From Paenibacillus sp. FSL R5-0766 (GTDB lineage: Bacteria; Bacillota; Bacilli; Paenibacillales; Paenibacillaceae), in assembly GCF_037971845.1 (NCBI RefSeq), contig NZ_CP150227.1, positions 5,332,001 through 5,396,000 of the forward strand: a DNA stretch of 64,000 bases, in the 5' to 3' direction. Under the pieces are notes generated by a model that worked only from the letters and a program-made list of their open reading frames with translations, searched no databases and was not told the DNA's origin. Below are positions 38,418 to 47,264 of this stretch, one piece after another. Position numbers and translations under genes: made by a program. Positions within the stretch are counted from its first letter, which is position 1; every line of letters begins with the position of its first letter.

Positions 38418-38815
38418 GAGGCATCACCTTCTTGTCTTGGTGCTCCCAACATACGCTGTCCAAGGCTCATTCCCAGCGCACATAGCATTAATCCTGCCAA
38501 CAGACTTACGATCATATAAATAGCGGCATGGACCCATTCGCCCCCTTCGGATAAACGAACAACATCCAGTGTAAACGTGGAGAATGTCGTAAATGCGCCA
38601 GTAAAACCTGTACCAATCGCCAGTCGAAGTTGTGGTGTTATTTTGCCTGGAACAGCTATGGTAAAGAACCAACCTAAAAAAAGGCTGCCCATCGCATTGA
38701 TTAACAGCACTGCCCAAGGGAACCCCCCATGGACAGTTGGTATCGCTAACTGTATGGCATATCGGGTTAATGTACCGATAAATCCACCCGCCCCTATATA
38801 CAAAAGCTCTTTCAT
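38414..38815 (-). CDS. crcB1: Fluoride channel FluC/CrcB, first subunit
   Basis: A 133-residue four-helix membrane protein of the Fluc family. Signatures are GGFIGTLTRYA, LLINAMGSLFLGWF and GTGFTGAFTTFSTFTLDV. It pairs with the overlapping downstream gene. ATG 38815 has GGGAGA about 10 nt upstream. Only 32 bp separate it from the rarA stop, so there is no room for a fluoride riboswitch and the pair is probably cotranscribed with rarA. Confidence 0.92.
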   Translation of the reverse strand: MKELLYIGAGGFIGTLTRYAIQLAIPTVHGGFPWAVLLINAMGSLFLGWFFTIAVPGKITPQLRLAIGTGFTGAFTTFSTFTLDVVRLSEGGEWVHAAIYMIVSLLAGLMLCALGMSLGQRMLGAPRQEGDAS

Positions 38816-38847
38816 GTTGTGTGCATCTCCCGAGTGATCTGTCTGTA

Positions 38848-40155
38848 TTACAGTTCTCTGCGCCGCTGTTGGTTCAGCCTGATCTTCGATTCGTTGCCTT
38901 GCTCCGTGGCCTCATAGAATACTCTCCGTGAGAGTTGCTTTGGCAAATATTCTTGTTTCACGTAATGCCCCGGATAGTTGTGTGGATATTGATAGCCCTC
39001 ATGTCCAAGTTTTACAGCACCCGAGTAATGCGTATCTCGCAAGTGAAGCGGAACTTCTGCCGATTTCACCTCATCAATCGCGTTCATGGCTTTGGAAATG
39101 GCGGTGTACACCGCGTTGGATTTTGGACTTTCTACTGCAAACAGAATCGCTTGTGCAATGTTCAGCTTGGCTTCGGGCCAGCCGTTATTCCGGTACGCAT
39201 CAAGTGCTCCAATGGCCTGAGTCATGGCTTGCGGGTTCGCAAGTCCAATGTCTTCACTGCTTGCTGCAATCAGGCGCCGAATAAAGGTCATCGGGTCCAT
39301 GCCGAGCTTCTCCACCGCGTATAAAAACCAGAATAGCGCAGCATCACTGGAACCCCGAATACTCTTGTGAAATGCAGACAACACATCATACTGTGTCGAT
39401 TCATCCGCCTTCACAATGGGGCGCCGAATAGACTCTTCTGCCACACCAAGCGTAATATGAATGGACCCATCCTTCTCCGGTGGCGTGGTCAACGCAGCCA
39501 GTTCAAGCGCGTTAAGCGCACGCCGAATATCCCCGTTGGCCATCGTGGCAATATGTTCAAGCGCCTCATCGTCCGCCTCGAGTTCCATGAACCCCAGACC
39601 TTTGTCGGCATCACTCAATGCTCTGCGCATCGCAATAAGGGAATGATCCTTGTTCAGTGATTCCAGCTGGAATAGGGTGGAGCGACTCATCAAGGCTCCA
39701 TTGACATAATGAAAGGGATTCTCTGTTGTTGCGCCTATAAAAATAATAGTGCCCTTCTCTACCGCTGGCAATAGCGCATCCTGACGTGAACTGTTAAACC
39801 GATGTACCTCGTCGAGGAACAAAATGGTTTTGGTTCCATACAGCTGTTTGTTCGTTTGGGCCTGTTCGATGACTTCACGCACATCCTTGACGGAAGCTTC
39901 CACTGCATTCAGGCGAACGAACTGTCCTTGCGTTTGCTGGGAAATAATATGTGCCAAGGTTGTCTTGCCACATCCCGGAGGGCCATATAACAAGATTGAC
40001 GAAATCTGATCAGCCTCGATGGCGCGCCGGAGTAGTTTCCCTGGTCCAATAATATGTTCCTGTCCAATATATTCATCCAGATGCTCTGGCCGCAAGCGGT
40101 CCGCGAGCAATCTAGCTTGTGGTTTTGAGTCTTGTTGGAACGAAAATAAATCCAT
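38848..40155 (-). CDS. rarA: Replication-associated recombination protein A (MgsA/YrvN)
   Basis: AAA+ ATPase acting at stalled replication forks. 435 residues: Walker A GPPGCGKT at 58-65, Walker B DEVH at 115-118, sensor 1 in GATTENPFHYVNGAL and the C-terminal tetramerisation domain (HLRDTHYSGAVKLGHEGYQYPHNYP as landmark). ATG 40155 follows GGAAGTGA. Its neighbourhood with cymR is conserved in Firmicutes. Confidence 0.95.
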   Translation of the reverse strand: MDLFSFQQDSKPQARLLADRLRPEHLDEYIGQEHIIGPGKLLRRAIEADQISSILLYGPPGCGKTTLAHIISQQTQGQFVRLNAVEASVKDVREVIEQAQTNKQLYGTKTILFLDEVHRFNSSRQDALLPAVEKGTIIFIGATTENPFHYVNGALMSRSTLFQLESLNKDHSLIAMRRALSDADKGLGFMELEADDEALEHIATMANGDIRRALNALELAALTTPPEKDGSIHITLGVAEESIRRPIVKADESTQYDVLSAFHKSIRGSSDAALFWFLYAVEKLGMDPMTFIRRLIAASSEDIGLANPQAMTQAIGALDAYRNNGWPEAKLNIAQAILFAVESPKSNAVYTAISKAMNAIDEVKSAEVPLHLRDTHYSGAVKLGHEGYQYPHNYPGHYVKQEYLPKQLSRRVFYEATEQGNESKIRLNQQRRREL

Positions 40156-40197
40156 TGCTCATCACTTCCTTAACGGATTGCCTTGCCTTGATTACAA

Positions 40198-41088
40198 TTA
40201 CACTTCTGATGGTTCTCCACTCTCTATCATATCATACTCTCGCGGTAACATAGCCATAAATGCATGAAGTGCACTGCTGACAAAGGCATCCTTGCGAGTA
40301 ATAAAATGAGTCATCATGCGATTCATACCTACGGGGAGTGTATGCGTGCGCAATAATCCATTTTTGATCTGATGCCTAATCACAATCTCTGGTAATAAGG
40401 AAATTCCCATACCGGACGTAACTCCACTAATAATCGCTTCAAGAGTTCCGAATTCCATAATTACTGGGCGGGTAACACCACCCACCTCTAACCATTCCTC
40501 CAAAACCTGACGATAGGAACACCCCATGCTGTAGACAAGAATGGGCTTACTCTTAAGATCTTCATCCGTAGGACCCATACCAGAATAGACAACAAATAGT
40601 TCCTCATCAAATACGGGAATAGAAACGATATCAGGATGATCACAGGGACAGCCTATAAATGCTCCCTCCAATTCATACCCAATAACCTGATCCATAAGCA
40701 TCTGCGAATTGCCAGTAACCAGTGACAAGGAGACATCTGGATACTGTTTATAATATCTGACGAAAAGTTCAGGTAGTCGCACGGCCGCCGCGGTTTGTGT
40801 AGACCCTATTCGCATTGGACCCGATGGTGTACTTGTCGCCCGAAGCGCCTTGGAAGCATCATTCAGCAAACCAATAATTTTATCCGCATAGGTCAGCAAC
40901 ATTTCTCCGGCTGGAGATAACGTCATACCTCGGTTATGACGAATGAACAACGTTGTACCTACTTCTGCTTCCAGATGCCGGATTCGTGCCGTTACGTTGG
41001 ATTGAACATACCCCAGTTTAGAAGCAGCTTTGGTCAGATTCCCTTCCTGTGCAACACACTGAAATATTCTAAGATCCCCGCTCTCCAT
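40198..41088 (-). CDS. LysR family transcriptional regulator
   Basis: A 296-residue LysR-type regulator: N-terminal winged helix (ESGDLRIFQCVAQEGNLTKAASKLGYVQS, landmark 2-30) and a periplasmic-binding-like effector domain. It resembles the YwqM/CysL group, but the effector is unknown. ATG 41088 follows GGAGGG. It diverges from an SDR gene and an EamA transporter gene, which it probably regulates. An 8-bp inverted repeat with a 16-bp gap lies in the shared 136-bp control region. Confidence 0.88.
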   Translation of the reverse strand: MESGDLRIFQCVAQEGNLTKAASKLGYVQSNVTARIRHLEAEVGTTLFIRHNRGMTLSPAGEMLLTYADKIIGLLNDASKALRATSTPSGPMRIGSTQTAAAVRLPELFVRYYKQYPDVSLSLVTGNSQMLMDQVIGYELEGAFIGCPCDHPDIVSIPVFDEELFVVYSGMGPTDEDLKSKPILVYSMGCSYRQVLEEWLEVGGVTRPVIMEFGTLEAIISGVTSGMGISLLPEIVIRHQIKNGLLRTHTLPVGMNRMMTHFITRKDAFVSSALHAFMAMLPREYDMIESGEPSEV

Positions 41089-41112
41089 GGTCCCTCCACT
41101 CTGACATCATTC

Positions 41113-41144
41113 ATAATGATATCCGATTCATTACCAATCATTAT
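41113..41144. promoter_or_regulatory. Inverted repeat, candidate LysR operator
   Basis: ATAATGAT (41113-41120) and ATCATTAT (41137-41144) form an exact inverted repeat in the divergent region, in the place where LysR proteins normally bind. A CCAGTC/GACTGG hairpin (41187-41202) lies closer to the SDR start. Confidence 0.4.
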
Positions 41145-41224
41145 ACTTCATGTGTAAACCGGACTACAATTCATGTAGATCCCTAACCAGTCATCTGACT
41201 GGATGATGATAAGGAGTGTTCAGC

Positions 41225-41968
41225 ATGACATACTGGAAAAATAGAGTTGCTCTGATCACAGGTGGTGGAACAGGTATAGGACGTGCTGTAAGTGAGGTGC
41301 TCGCTGAACGCGGAGCCTTGGTCGCTGTCAACTATTCCCGCTCACAAGATGCAGCAAGAGAGACTGTTCAACACATTTTGGATACGGGAGGCCATGCATT
41401 CGCCGTTCAAGCTAATGTTGCCAATGATCTTGATGTCCGGCGGATGGTCACTACAGTAACTGAAACCTATGGCCCAATCACTGCACTTGTAAATAACGCC
41501 GGAATCACGCACCATATCCCCATGCACGATCTGGAGTCTGTTACTGATGACATCTGGAATGAGCTGGTTGATGTGAATGTGAAAGGCATGTTTCATTGCG
41601 CTCGTGCAGTGACGGAAGGTATGAGACAGGCTGGCGCTGGTTCTATCGTAAATCTGGGCAGTATCGCAGGCAGTACGGGTTCGGGCTCCTCCCTCCCTTA
41701 CGCCGTCTCCAAAGCGGCAGTTCATGGTCTGACCTTATCACTTGCGCACGCACTCTCACCACACATTCGGGTGAATGCTATCGTCCCTGGCGCAGTTGCT
41801 ACAAGGTGGTGGGCTGGAAATGAGGAGCGAATGCATCGTCTCGGTGGAGAGCTGTTATTACAGCACATTGCCTCACCTGAGGATATCGCGCACATGATCT
41901 GTGCTGCGCTGGAACAGCAATCCATGACCGGGCAGCTAATTACTGTAGATAGCGGACAGACGTTATGA
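41225..41968 (+). CDS. SDR family oxidoreductase
   Basis: A 247-residue classical short-chain dehydrogenase: cofactor motif TGGGTGIG near 13-20, NNAG, catalytic Ser-Tyr-Lys with YAVSK in the SSLPYAVSKAAVHG segment, and the PG(A)VATR tail. It resembles FabG-type 3-oxoacyl or sugar dehydrogenases; the substrate is unknown. The frame begins at GTG 41216, but ATG 41225 is 8 nt after GGAG. It shares four bases with the downstream transporter gene, and the two are clearly one operon. Confidence 0.9.
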   Translation: MTYWKNRVALITGGGTGIGRAVSEVLAERGALVAVNYSRSQDAARETVQHILDTGGHAFAVQANVANDLDVRRMVTTVTETYGPITALVNNAGITHHIPMHDLESVTDDIWNELVDVNVKGMFHCARAVTEGMRQAGAGSIVNLGSIAGSTGSGSSLPYAVSKAAVHGLTLSLAHALSPHIRVNAIVPGAVATRWWAGNEERMHRLGGELLLQHIASPEDIAHMICAALEQQSMTGQLITVDSGQTL

Positions 41969-42867
41969 GCTCCAGTCATGATAAAGATACCCGGGTCATA
42001 GAACCATTAAAATATACACTATTGATCATTTTGACAACGCTAATCATGGGTACTTCTTTTCCAGTTGGCAAGATCGGCATGTTATATGCCCCACCTTTCC
42101 TGCTCATGGGCATACGTTATATACTGGCAGGTGGCTTGATGGCCTTGTTCCTTCGTAAACGTCCTTTGCCTACTGGATGGCAGTCTTGGTTGAAAATAAT
42201 CCTCATTGGTCTGTTCCAATCCGCAGGAGTGATGGGCTGCGCCTACTACAGCATGAACTGGATTACATCCGGTGAATCCGCCATTATTACGTTTACCAAT
42301 CCGTTACTGGTCATTATCCTCAGTGCTCTCTTATATAGAGTGACCTACCGTTTCAGTCAGTGGATCGGTGTTATACTCGGTTTCATCGGGATTATGTTAA
42401 CTTTTGGATGGCAGATGAGCTTTAGCCCCGGAACCTGGATTGGATTTGGTGGAGCGATCTCCTTTGCCGTGTCCACATTGCTCATCAAACGCTGGGGTAA
42501 TGGCTATGATACTTTTGTCTTAACAGCCTATCAGATGCTTGCTGGAGGTGCTGCGTTGCTTCTGCTGAGCGTATGGACTGAACAGCCTCACTTTATGGTC
42601 AATACCACCTCGGTTATGGCGCTGCTCTGGTTAACGCTTGTGTGCTCCATCATTCAGTTTTCACTCTGGTTTTACCTGCTGCAGAATAGTGACCCAGCCC
42701 AAACCAGTTCGTATCTGTTTCTGGCACCGTTCTTTGGTGTACTATCGAGTTGGATTTTGCTGGGAGAGCACGTTCAGTGGTTTGCATTGGCAGGCGGTTT
42801 ATTCATTGGTGTTGGCATATTCCTGGTGAACCGTCGCTCATCCAGATTGAGAAATAGCGTAACATAA
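41965..42867 (+). CDS. EamA/DMT family transporter
   Basis: A 300-residue drug/metabolite transporter with ten predicted helices in two EamA repeats (MGTSFPVGKIGMLYAPPFLLMG in the first; WFYLLQNSDPAQTSSYLFLAP in the second). It probably exports a small metabolite. The ATG overlaps the SDR stop (ATGA), so translation is coupled and the SDR product or substrate is a plausible cargo. A terminator follows. Confidence 0.88.
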   Translation: MSSSHDKDTRVIEPLKYTLLIILTTLIMGTSFPVGKIGMLYAPPFLLMGIRYILAGGLMALFLRKRPLPTGWQSWLKIILIGLFQSAGVMGCAYYSMNWITSGESAIITFTNPLLVIILSALLYRVTYRFSQWIGVILGFIGIMLTFGWQMSFSPGTWIGFGGAISFAVSTLLIKRWGNGYDTFVLTAYQMLAGGAALLLLSVWTEQPHFMVNTTSVMALLWLTLVCSIIQFSLWFYLLQNSDPAQTSSYLFLAPFFGVLSSWILLGEHVQWFALAGGLFIGVGIFLVNRRSSRLRNSVT

Positions 42868-42923
42868 CTTAAACTTCTTTATCGTTCTTCCTTGGAAGAT
42901 GAATCATTTCTCGTACAAAAGCA

Positions 42924-42972
42924 AAAAAGGCATGCGCTTATGGGACTTTCCCATGAACGTCATGCCTTTTGT
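42924..42972. terminator. Bidirectional terminator between EamA gene and helD
   Basis: AAAAGGCATG and CATGCCTTTT arms enclose a second TTATGGGA/TCCCATGA stem, with A/T tracts on both sides. It lies between convergent genes. Confidence 0.8.
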
Positions 42973-42994
42973 TGCATTAGTAAACTCTATCTAT

Positions 42995-45175
42995 CTAACC
43001 AAGCTCTGGCCAACCCTGAATGGTTACGGGTTCGCCATCGGGATTATGTGTTGCAGCCGCATAGATCGGCAGTTCACCCTCGTGGAACAACCACAATTCG
43101 TGCAAGGCCCGTGTACAACCAACGTACAACAGCTTTGCATCACCCGCATTGGGCAAATAATGCTTCTGGTCTACGTCTGCCACAATAACGGCATCAAACT
43201 CCAACCCTTTGGACAGATAGACTGGTAAAACGGAGTGTCCACCCGTGTACTGCTTTTTGCCACCATCGATCAGATTCAGATCCCAGCCTGCGTCCTGAAG
43301 TTCACGATGAAGTTCCTCTGCTTCATGCAGTGTACGGGTCAGAATGGAGACCGTTCGGTAGTCTTTGACGGTTAACACCTTCAAAGCCTCTTCAAGGCTC
43401 GCCGTCCGCCCTTCGCCTCCATAAGCCAACGTCCGAACCGGATCACCACTGCGGAAAACAGGAATCGCCGTAATCCCGCTCTTGACACCACGTTCCAGAA
43501 TCGTATTGGCATAATCGATAATTTCCATCGTCGAACGATAACTTCGGGTTAACGCAAAGTATGCATTCTGTTCCTCAGGAAACAGAGAACTCATCTCTTC
43601 CCACGCATGAACACCACGGTACTCATGAATGCCTTGGGACAAGTCACCCAGTATGGTGAAGGAATGCCCTTTGACGAACTGATCCAATAACGCCACATGG
43701 AATGGTGAAAAGTCCTGCGCTTCATCAATCACGACATGATCAAACCGCTCCGAACCCTCAATATCATGAACCAATGTATGAATGTATACCAATGCAGGCA
43801 GATCCTCTTCACGGACGATATCCTGTTTCAGATCTGCTGCCGTTTGTTTCATTACGCCTTTGGGGATGAGCCCGCTGAGCGAGGCTGGCACAGAACCACC
43901 CTTTGCAGCTTTAAACAGCTGTTTATATAACGTAAGCGGCTCGTATTGCGGCCATTTTTTGGCATAAGCTTTCTCACGAGTAGATGCTTTTTTCTTGCGT
44001 TCTTTGCGCACAGCTTCTGGCATCGGTTTCTTAAGTTCCATCTCAATCCAGCGGTGAACTCTCGCCATGACCCGTTCTTTGCGTTTGGCCAGCGGATAAT
44101 GTTTGTATTCCTCACCAAACCAGTTCTCGATCTCCGTCTTGCTGAGCACCTTACCATCCCATGGACTGAAGTCCATATCCGGTACGGAATCCGCTTCCAT
44201 GCCCGACAGCCACTCTCGAATAAGCTCCATGAAACGGATCGATCCTTTGTAACGTCCAGGTACATCATCATTCAATTCAGGTCGTGCATCTGGAGTTTCG
44301 AACCAGGTGTTCAATGTATCCGACGTATTCGCCAAAGGCATCTCCAGCCCCAGCAAGTTCATCGCCCAATCCGGGAATGTCCGTTGCTGGATGTCCCCTA
44401 CTCCAAGTTCCGGAAGCACATCCGAGATGTAATCCAGGAACATGTGGTTGGGTGCAAAAATAACCATTTTCTCTGCAGATACCTGCTCCTTGTACTGATA
44501 TAGCAAAAAGGCCAGCCGATGCAGGGCAACCGTTGTTTTCCCGGATCCGGCTACACCTTGAATGATTAATGCGGTATTTCTCGCCGCACGAATGATCAGA
44601 TCCTGCTCCGCCTGAATCGTCGATACGATGTCACGGAGTTTGTTATCTTTGTTCTCTCCCAGACGATAAACGAGGAATTCATCAGATACCGCTGGCTGGT
44701 CGCTGTCACGGTTATATGTATCCGCCACACGTTCCAATATCCGTTGCCGAATGACAACGTTTCGTTTGAGGTACACCAGACCTTCGATAAGCCCTTCCGG
44801 GGCTTCATACGTAGCGGAGGCTTCCCCTCCGGTAAATGAGTAAAACAGGCTTGCGACAGGAGCACGCCAGTCGATGACGAGCGGATGCTCTCCCACCTCT
44901 TCGCGGTCTACGCCGATTTTGCCAATATACAGCGGTTTCCGTGCACCACTGCCCTGTTCTTCAAAATCCAAGCGTCCGAAATAGGGTTGCTGCGCGCTCT
45001 TGGACAAGGCGGTGCGGCGCTCTTCGCGTCCAGCTTCCAGCACTTGTTCTGTGAAGTCGTGGCCGGTATACACCGGAATGTTCTGCAGTCGTTCCAGCTG
45101 ACTATCCACTTCTTCCATCGTTCGCTCTAACCTGTACTCTTCTTCTTGATAGGCACTTTGAAAGCTGTCTGACAT
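42995..45175 (-). CDS. helD: RNA polymerase recycling motor HelD
   Basis: A 726-residue UvrD/Rep-like superfamily 1 ATPase that removes stalled RNA polymerase from DNA. It has the HelD-specific N-terminal coiled coil (EEEYRLERTMEEVDSQLERL), a TWRAP-like contact region (LVIDWRAPVASLFYS), Walker A GVAGSGKTT near 210, VIDEAQDFS and a C-terminal GLEFDAVIVADVD. No nuclease domain is seen. ATG 45175 follows GGAGG. It is monocistronic. Confidence 0.92.
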   Translation of the reverse strand: MSDSFQSAYQEEEYRLERTMEEVDSQLERLQNIPVYTGHDFTEQVLEAGREERRTALSKSAQQPYFGRLDFEEQGSGARKPLYIGKIGVDREEVGEHPLVIDWRAPVASLFYSFTGGEASATYEAPEGLIEGLVYLKRNVVIRQRILERVADTYNRDSDQPAVSDEFLVYRLGENKDNKLRDIVSTIQAEQDLIIRAARNTALIIQGVAGSGKTTVALHRLAFLLYQYKEQVSAEKMVIFAPNHMFLDYISDVLPELGVGDIQQRTFPDWAMNLLGLEMPLANTSDTLNTWFETPDARPELNDDVPGRYKGSIRFMELIREWLSGMEADSVPDMDFSPWDGKVLSKTEIENWFGEEYKHYPLAKRKERVMARVHRWIEMELKKPMPEAVRKERKKKASTREKAYAKKWPQYEPLTLYKQLFKAAKGGSVPASLSGLIPKGVMKQTAADLKQDIVREEDLPALVYIHTLVHDIEGSERFDHVVIDEAQDFSPFHVALLDQFVKGHSFTILGDLSQGIHEYRGVHAWEEMSSLFPEEQNAYFALTRSYRSTMEIIDYANTILERGVKSGITAIPVFRSGDPVRTLAYGGEGRTASLEEALKVLTVKDYRTVSILTRTLHEAEELHRELQDAGWDLNLIDGGKKQYTGGHSVLPVYLSKGLEFDAVIVADVDQKHYLPNAGDAKLLYVGCTRALHELWLFHEGELPIYAAATHNPDGEPVTIQGWPELG

Positions 45176-45292
45176 GTTTCAGTTACCTCCTAAGAATATG
45201 TTTTGCTCTGCATCGCCAATCACTGACGACGCAAAAGGATACCCACTATATCATATTGATGTGTAAAAAGCTACAGCAACCTGGTGATCTCA

Positions 45293-45342
45293 TAAAAAAA
45301 AACCGTTGCTCACGCTCGTACTGAACGAATGAACAACGGTCT
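45293..45342 (-). terminator. Terminator of the ABC exporter gene
   Basis: ACCGTTG and CAACGGT arms with further inner pairing, followed on the minus strand by nine T. It lies about 60 bp past the stop at 45401. Confidence 0.85.
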
Positions 45343-45400
45343 TAAGTTGAACTATATTTGAATCTTAGCTTTTGAAATAGTAATCAATTTGGTTCTAATT

Positions 45401-47179
45401 TCAATCTTGTCCTTCCTGTGCCACAAACTGCTTCTGTGCTAACTCACGATATACCGTATGGTTGCTGATCAATTCCGCATGAGTTCCTGTTCCGGTAACA
45501 TGTCCATGCTCCAATACAACAATCTGATCGGAATCCACCACAGTGGACAATCGGTGCGCGATCACGATCGTAGTTCTGCCTTCCATCAGGTTGGATAAAG
45601 CCCGTTGTACTTCATACTCTGAGGTACTGTCCAAACTGGATGTCGCTTCATCCAACATAAGAATATCCGGACTGCGCAGTAAGGCACGAGCAATAGCAAT
45701 CCGCTGACGTTGGCCCCCGGATAACTTGATTCCCCTCTCGCCCACTTCCGTGTCATAGCCCTGTGGCAACTTGTCGATAAAGTCGGAAGAATAGGCCATC
45801 TCAGCAGCTCGTCGGATCTCATCCATCGTGACCTCACGGTTTAATCCGTAGGTCATATTATCTCGGATTGAACCCGCCATGAGGGGACTTTCCTGAGACA
45901 CATACCCAATCTTGCTGCGCCAGGAGGCCAAAGAATAATCTGTTATGGCTTGTCCCCCATATGAAATATGGCCTGAATCGGGCATATAAAACTGCTCCAT
46001 CAAAGAGAACAGTGTTGATTTGCCGCTACCGCTTGGACCGACAATGGCTGTCACTTTTTGTGTAGGTACCGTCAAATTGATTCCGTGCAACACTTCCTCA
46101 CCTGTAACATAGGAAAAATGTACATCCTGGAATGCAATCGTCTCATTTCCTTTTGGCGCTACCTTAGTGCTGTCATGTGGCTCTTCCTCATCAGCAAGGA
46201 TCGCTTGTATGCGCTCTGTTGCACCTACGACTTTTTGCAAACGAGAGTATAACGTCGTGAATTGTCCCATTGGCATAATGACCTGGAACAACAGTAAAAT
46301 GAACGCAACCAGTTCACCAGGCGACAACAGTCCAGACGCTACGCGCATTCCCCCCACACCCAGAATAACGACTAGAACGGCAGTCATGACAAATGTAAAC
46401 AAAGGACCGATCAGAGCAAGAATGCGTGCTTCCTGCAAGCCAAAAGCGAACATTTTACGAATCCGGGAATCCCCTGCTTCCACTTCCTGTTTCTCCGTAC
46501 CGTAGGCTTTGACTAATCGGATTTCGCCAATAACCTGACTGAGGACGGATGTAAGACCTGCCATTTCGTCCTGTTGTTTCTTGGAGATCTTGTACATCTT
46601 CTTACCCACAGGCAGAAGAATCAGCAGCGTAAGTGGGACCAGACTCAGAATAATGAGTGACATCACCCAATCCAAGTAGAACAGTAATGCCACACCACCC
46701 ACAACGGCAACAATGTTGGATACAAAAGACACCAAATAATCTGCGATCAACGTCATGATCTGGCTTGTATCATTCGTAATCCGGCTCATCGTATCGCCTG
46801 TCCGATTGCGATCGAAATATGGCATTCGCAGCGACAAGACCTTGTTCCACAGCTTGGTGCGAAGCGTCGCGACCACGCGTTGTCCGGCGTAATTCAACAT
46901 ATAAATGCTGATACCCGAGGCAATCGCTTGAATCACAAATGCCCCCAGCAACAATAAAATCACAGATTTGTTCAGTGCCGAAGTCGTTAGTCCATCAATC
47001 AGACCTTTGGTCATCAATGGCACGATCAGTCCGGCTGTTGTTTGAATCAGGGTTAAGATGAGGGCAAGAATCAAAATCAGTTTTGGCGGATTCGTGGAGG
47101 CGATAAGCTTGACGAAATCCTTAAATCCCTTTTTTCCTACCTTCGGTTCATTCTGCCCTATTTGTTGCTGCTCTTCCAT
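45401..47179 (-). CDS. ABC multidrug exporter, BmrA-like half transporter
   Basis: A 592-residue homodimeric type IV exporter: six membrane helices (about 30-310), then a nucleotide-binding domain with Walker A GPSGSGKST, Q-loop GYVSQESPLMAG, signature LSGGQRQRIA, Walker B ILMLDEATSSLD and the switch histidine in IAHRLSTV. It is closely similar to B. subtilis BmrA along its whole length, including GRTTIVIAHRLSTVVDSDQ. The frame reaches 47209, but ATG 47179 follows GGGAGG. Substrate drugs are not predictable from sequence. Confidence 0.9.
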   Translation of the reverse strand: MEEQQQIGQNEPKVGKKGFKDFVKLIASTNPPKLILILALILTLIQTTAGLIVPLMTKGLIDGLTTSALNKSVILLLLGAFVIQAIASGISIYMLNYAGQRVVATLRTKLWNKVLSLRMPYFDRNRTGDTMSRITNDTSQIMTLIADYLVSFVSNIVAVVGGVALLFYLDWVMSLIILSLVPLTLLILLPVGKKMYKISKKQQDEMAGLTSVLSQVIGEIRLVKAYGTEKQEVEAGDSRIRKMFAFGLQEARILALIGPLFTFVMTAVLVVILGVGGMRVASGLLSPGELVAFILLLFQVIMPMGQFTTLYSRLQKVVGATERIQAILADEEEPHDSTKVAPKGNETIAFQDVHFSYVTGEEVLHGINLTVPTQKVTAIVGPSGSGKSTLFSLMEQFYMPDSGHISYGGQAITDYSLASWRSKIGYVSQESPLMAGSIRDNMTYGLNREVTMDEIRRAAEMAYSSDFIDKLPQGYDTEVGERGIKLSGGQRQRIAIARALLRSPDILMLDEATSSLDSTSEYEVQRALSNLMEGRTTIVIAHRLSTVVDSDQIVVLEHGHVTGTGTHAELISNHTVYRELAQKQFVAQEGQD

Positions 47180-47264
47180 TCCCGTTCCTCCCGTTCTCCA
47201 TCTGCTCACCAGAGATCATACGTATGAAGTTACATGACGTTGCCTTTTGTTGTTTAACACAGCT

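Noticed and set aside
38816..38847. Possible fluoride riboswitch before the fluC pair
   Set aside because: Only 32 bp separate the pair from rarA and no pseudoknot-type sequence is present.
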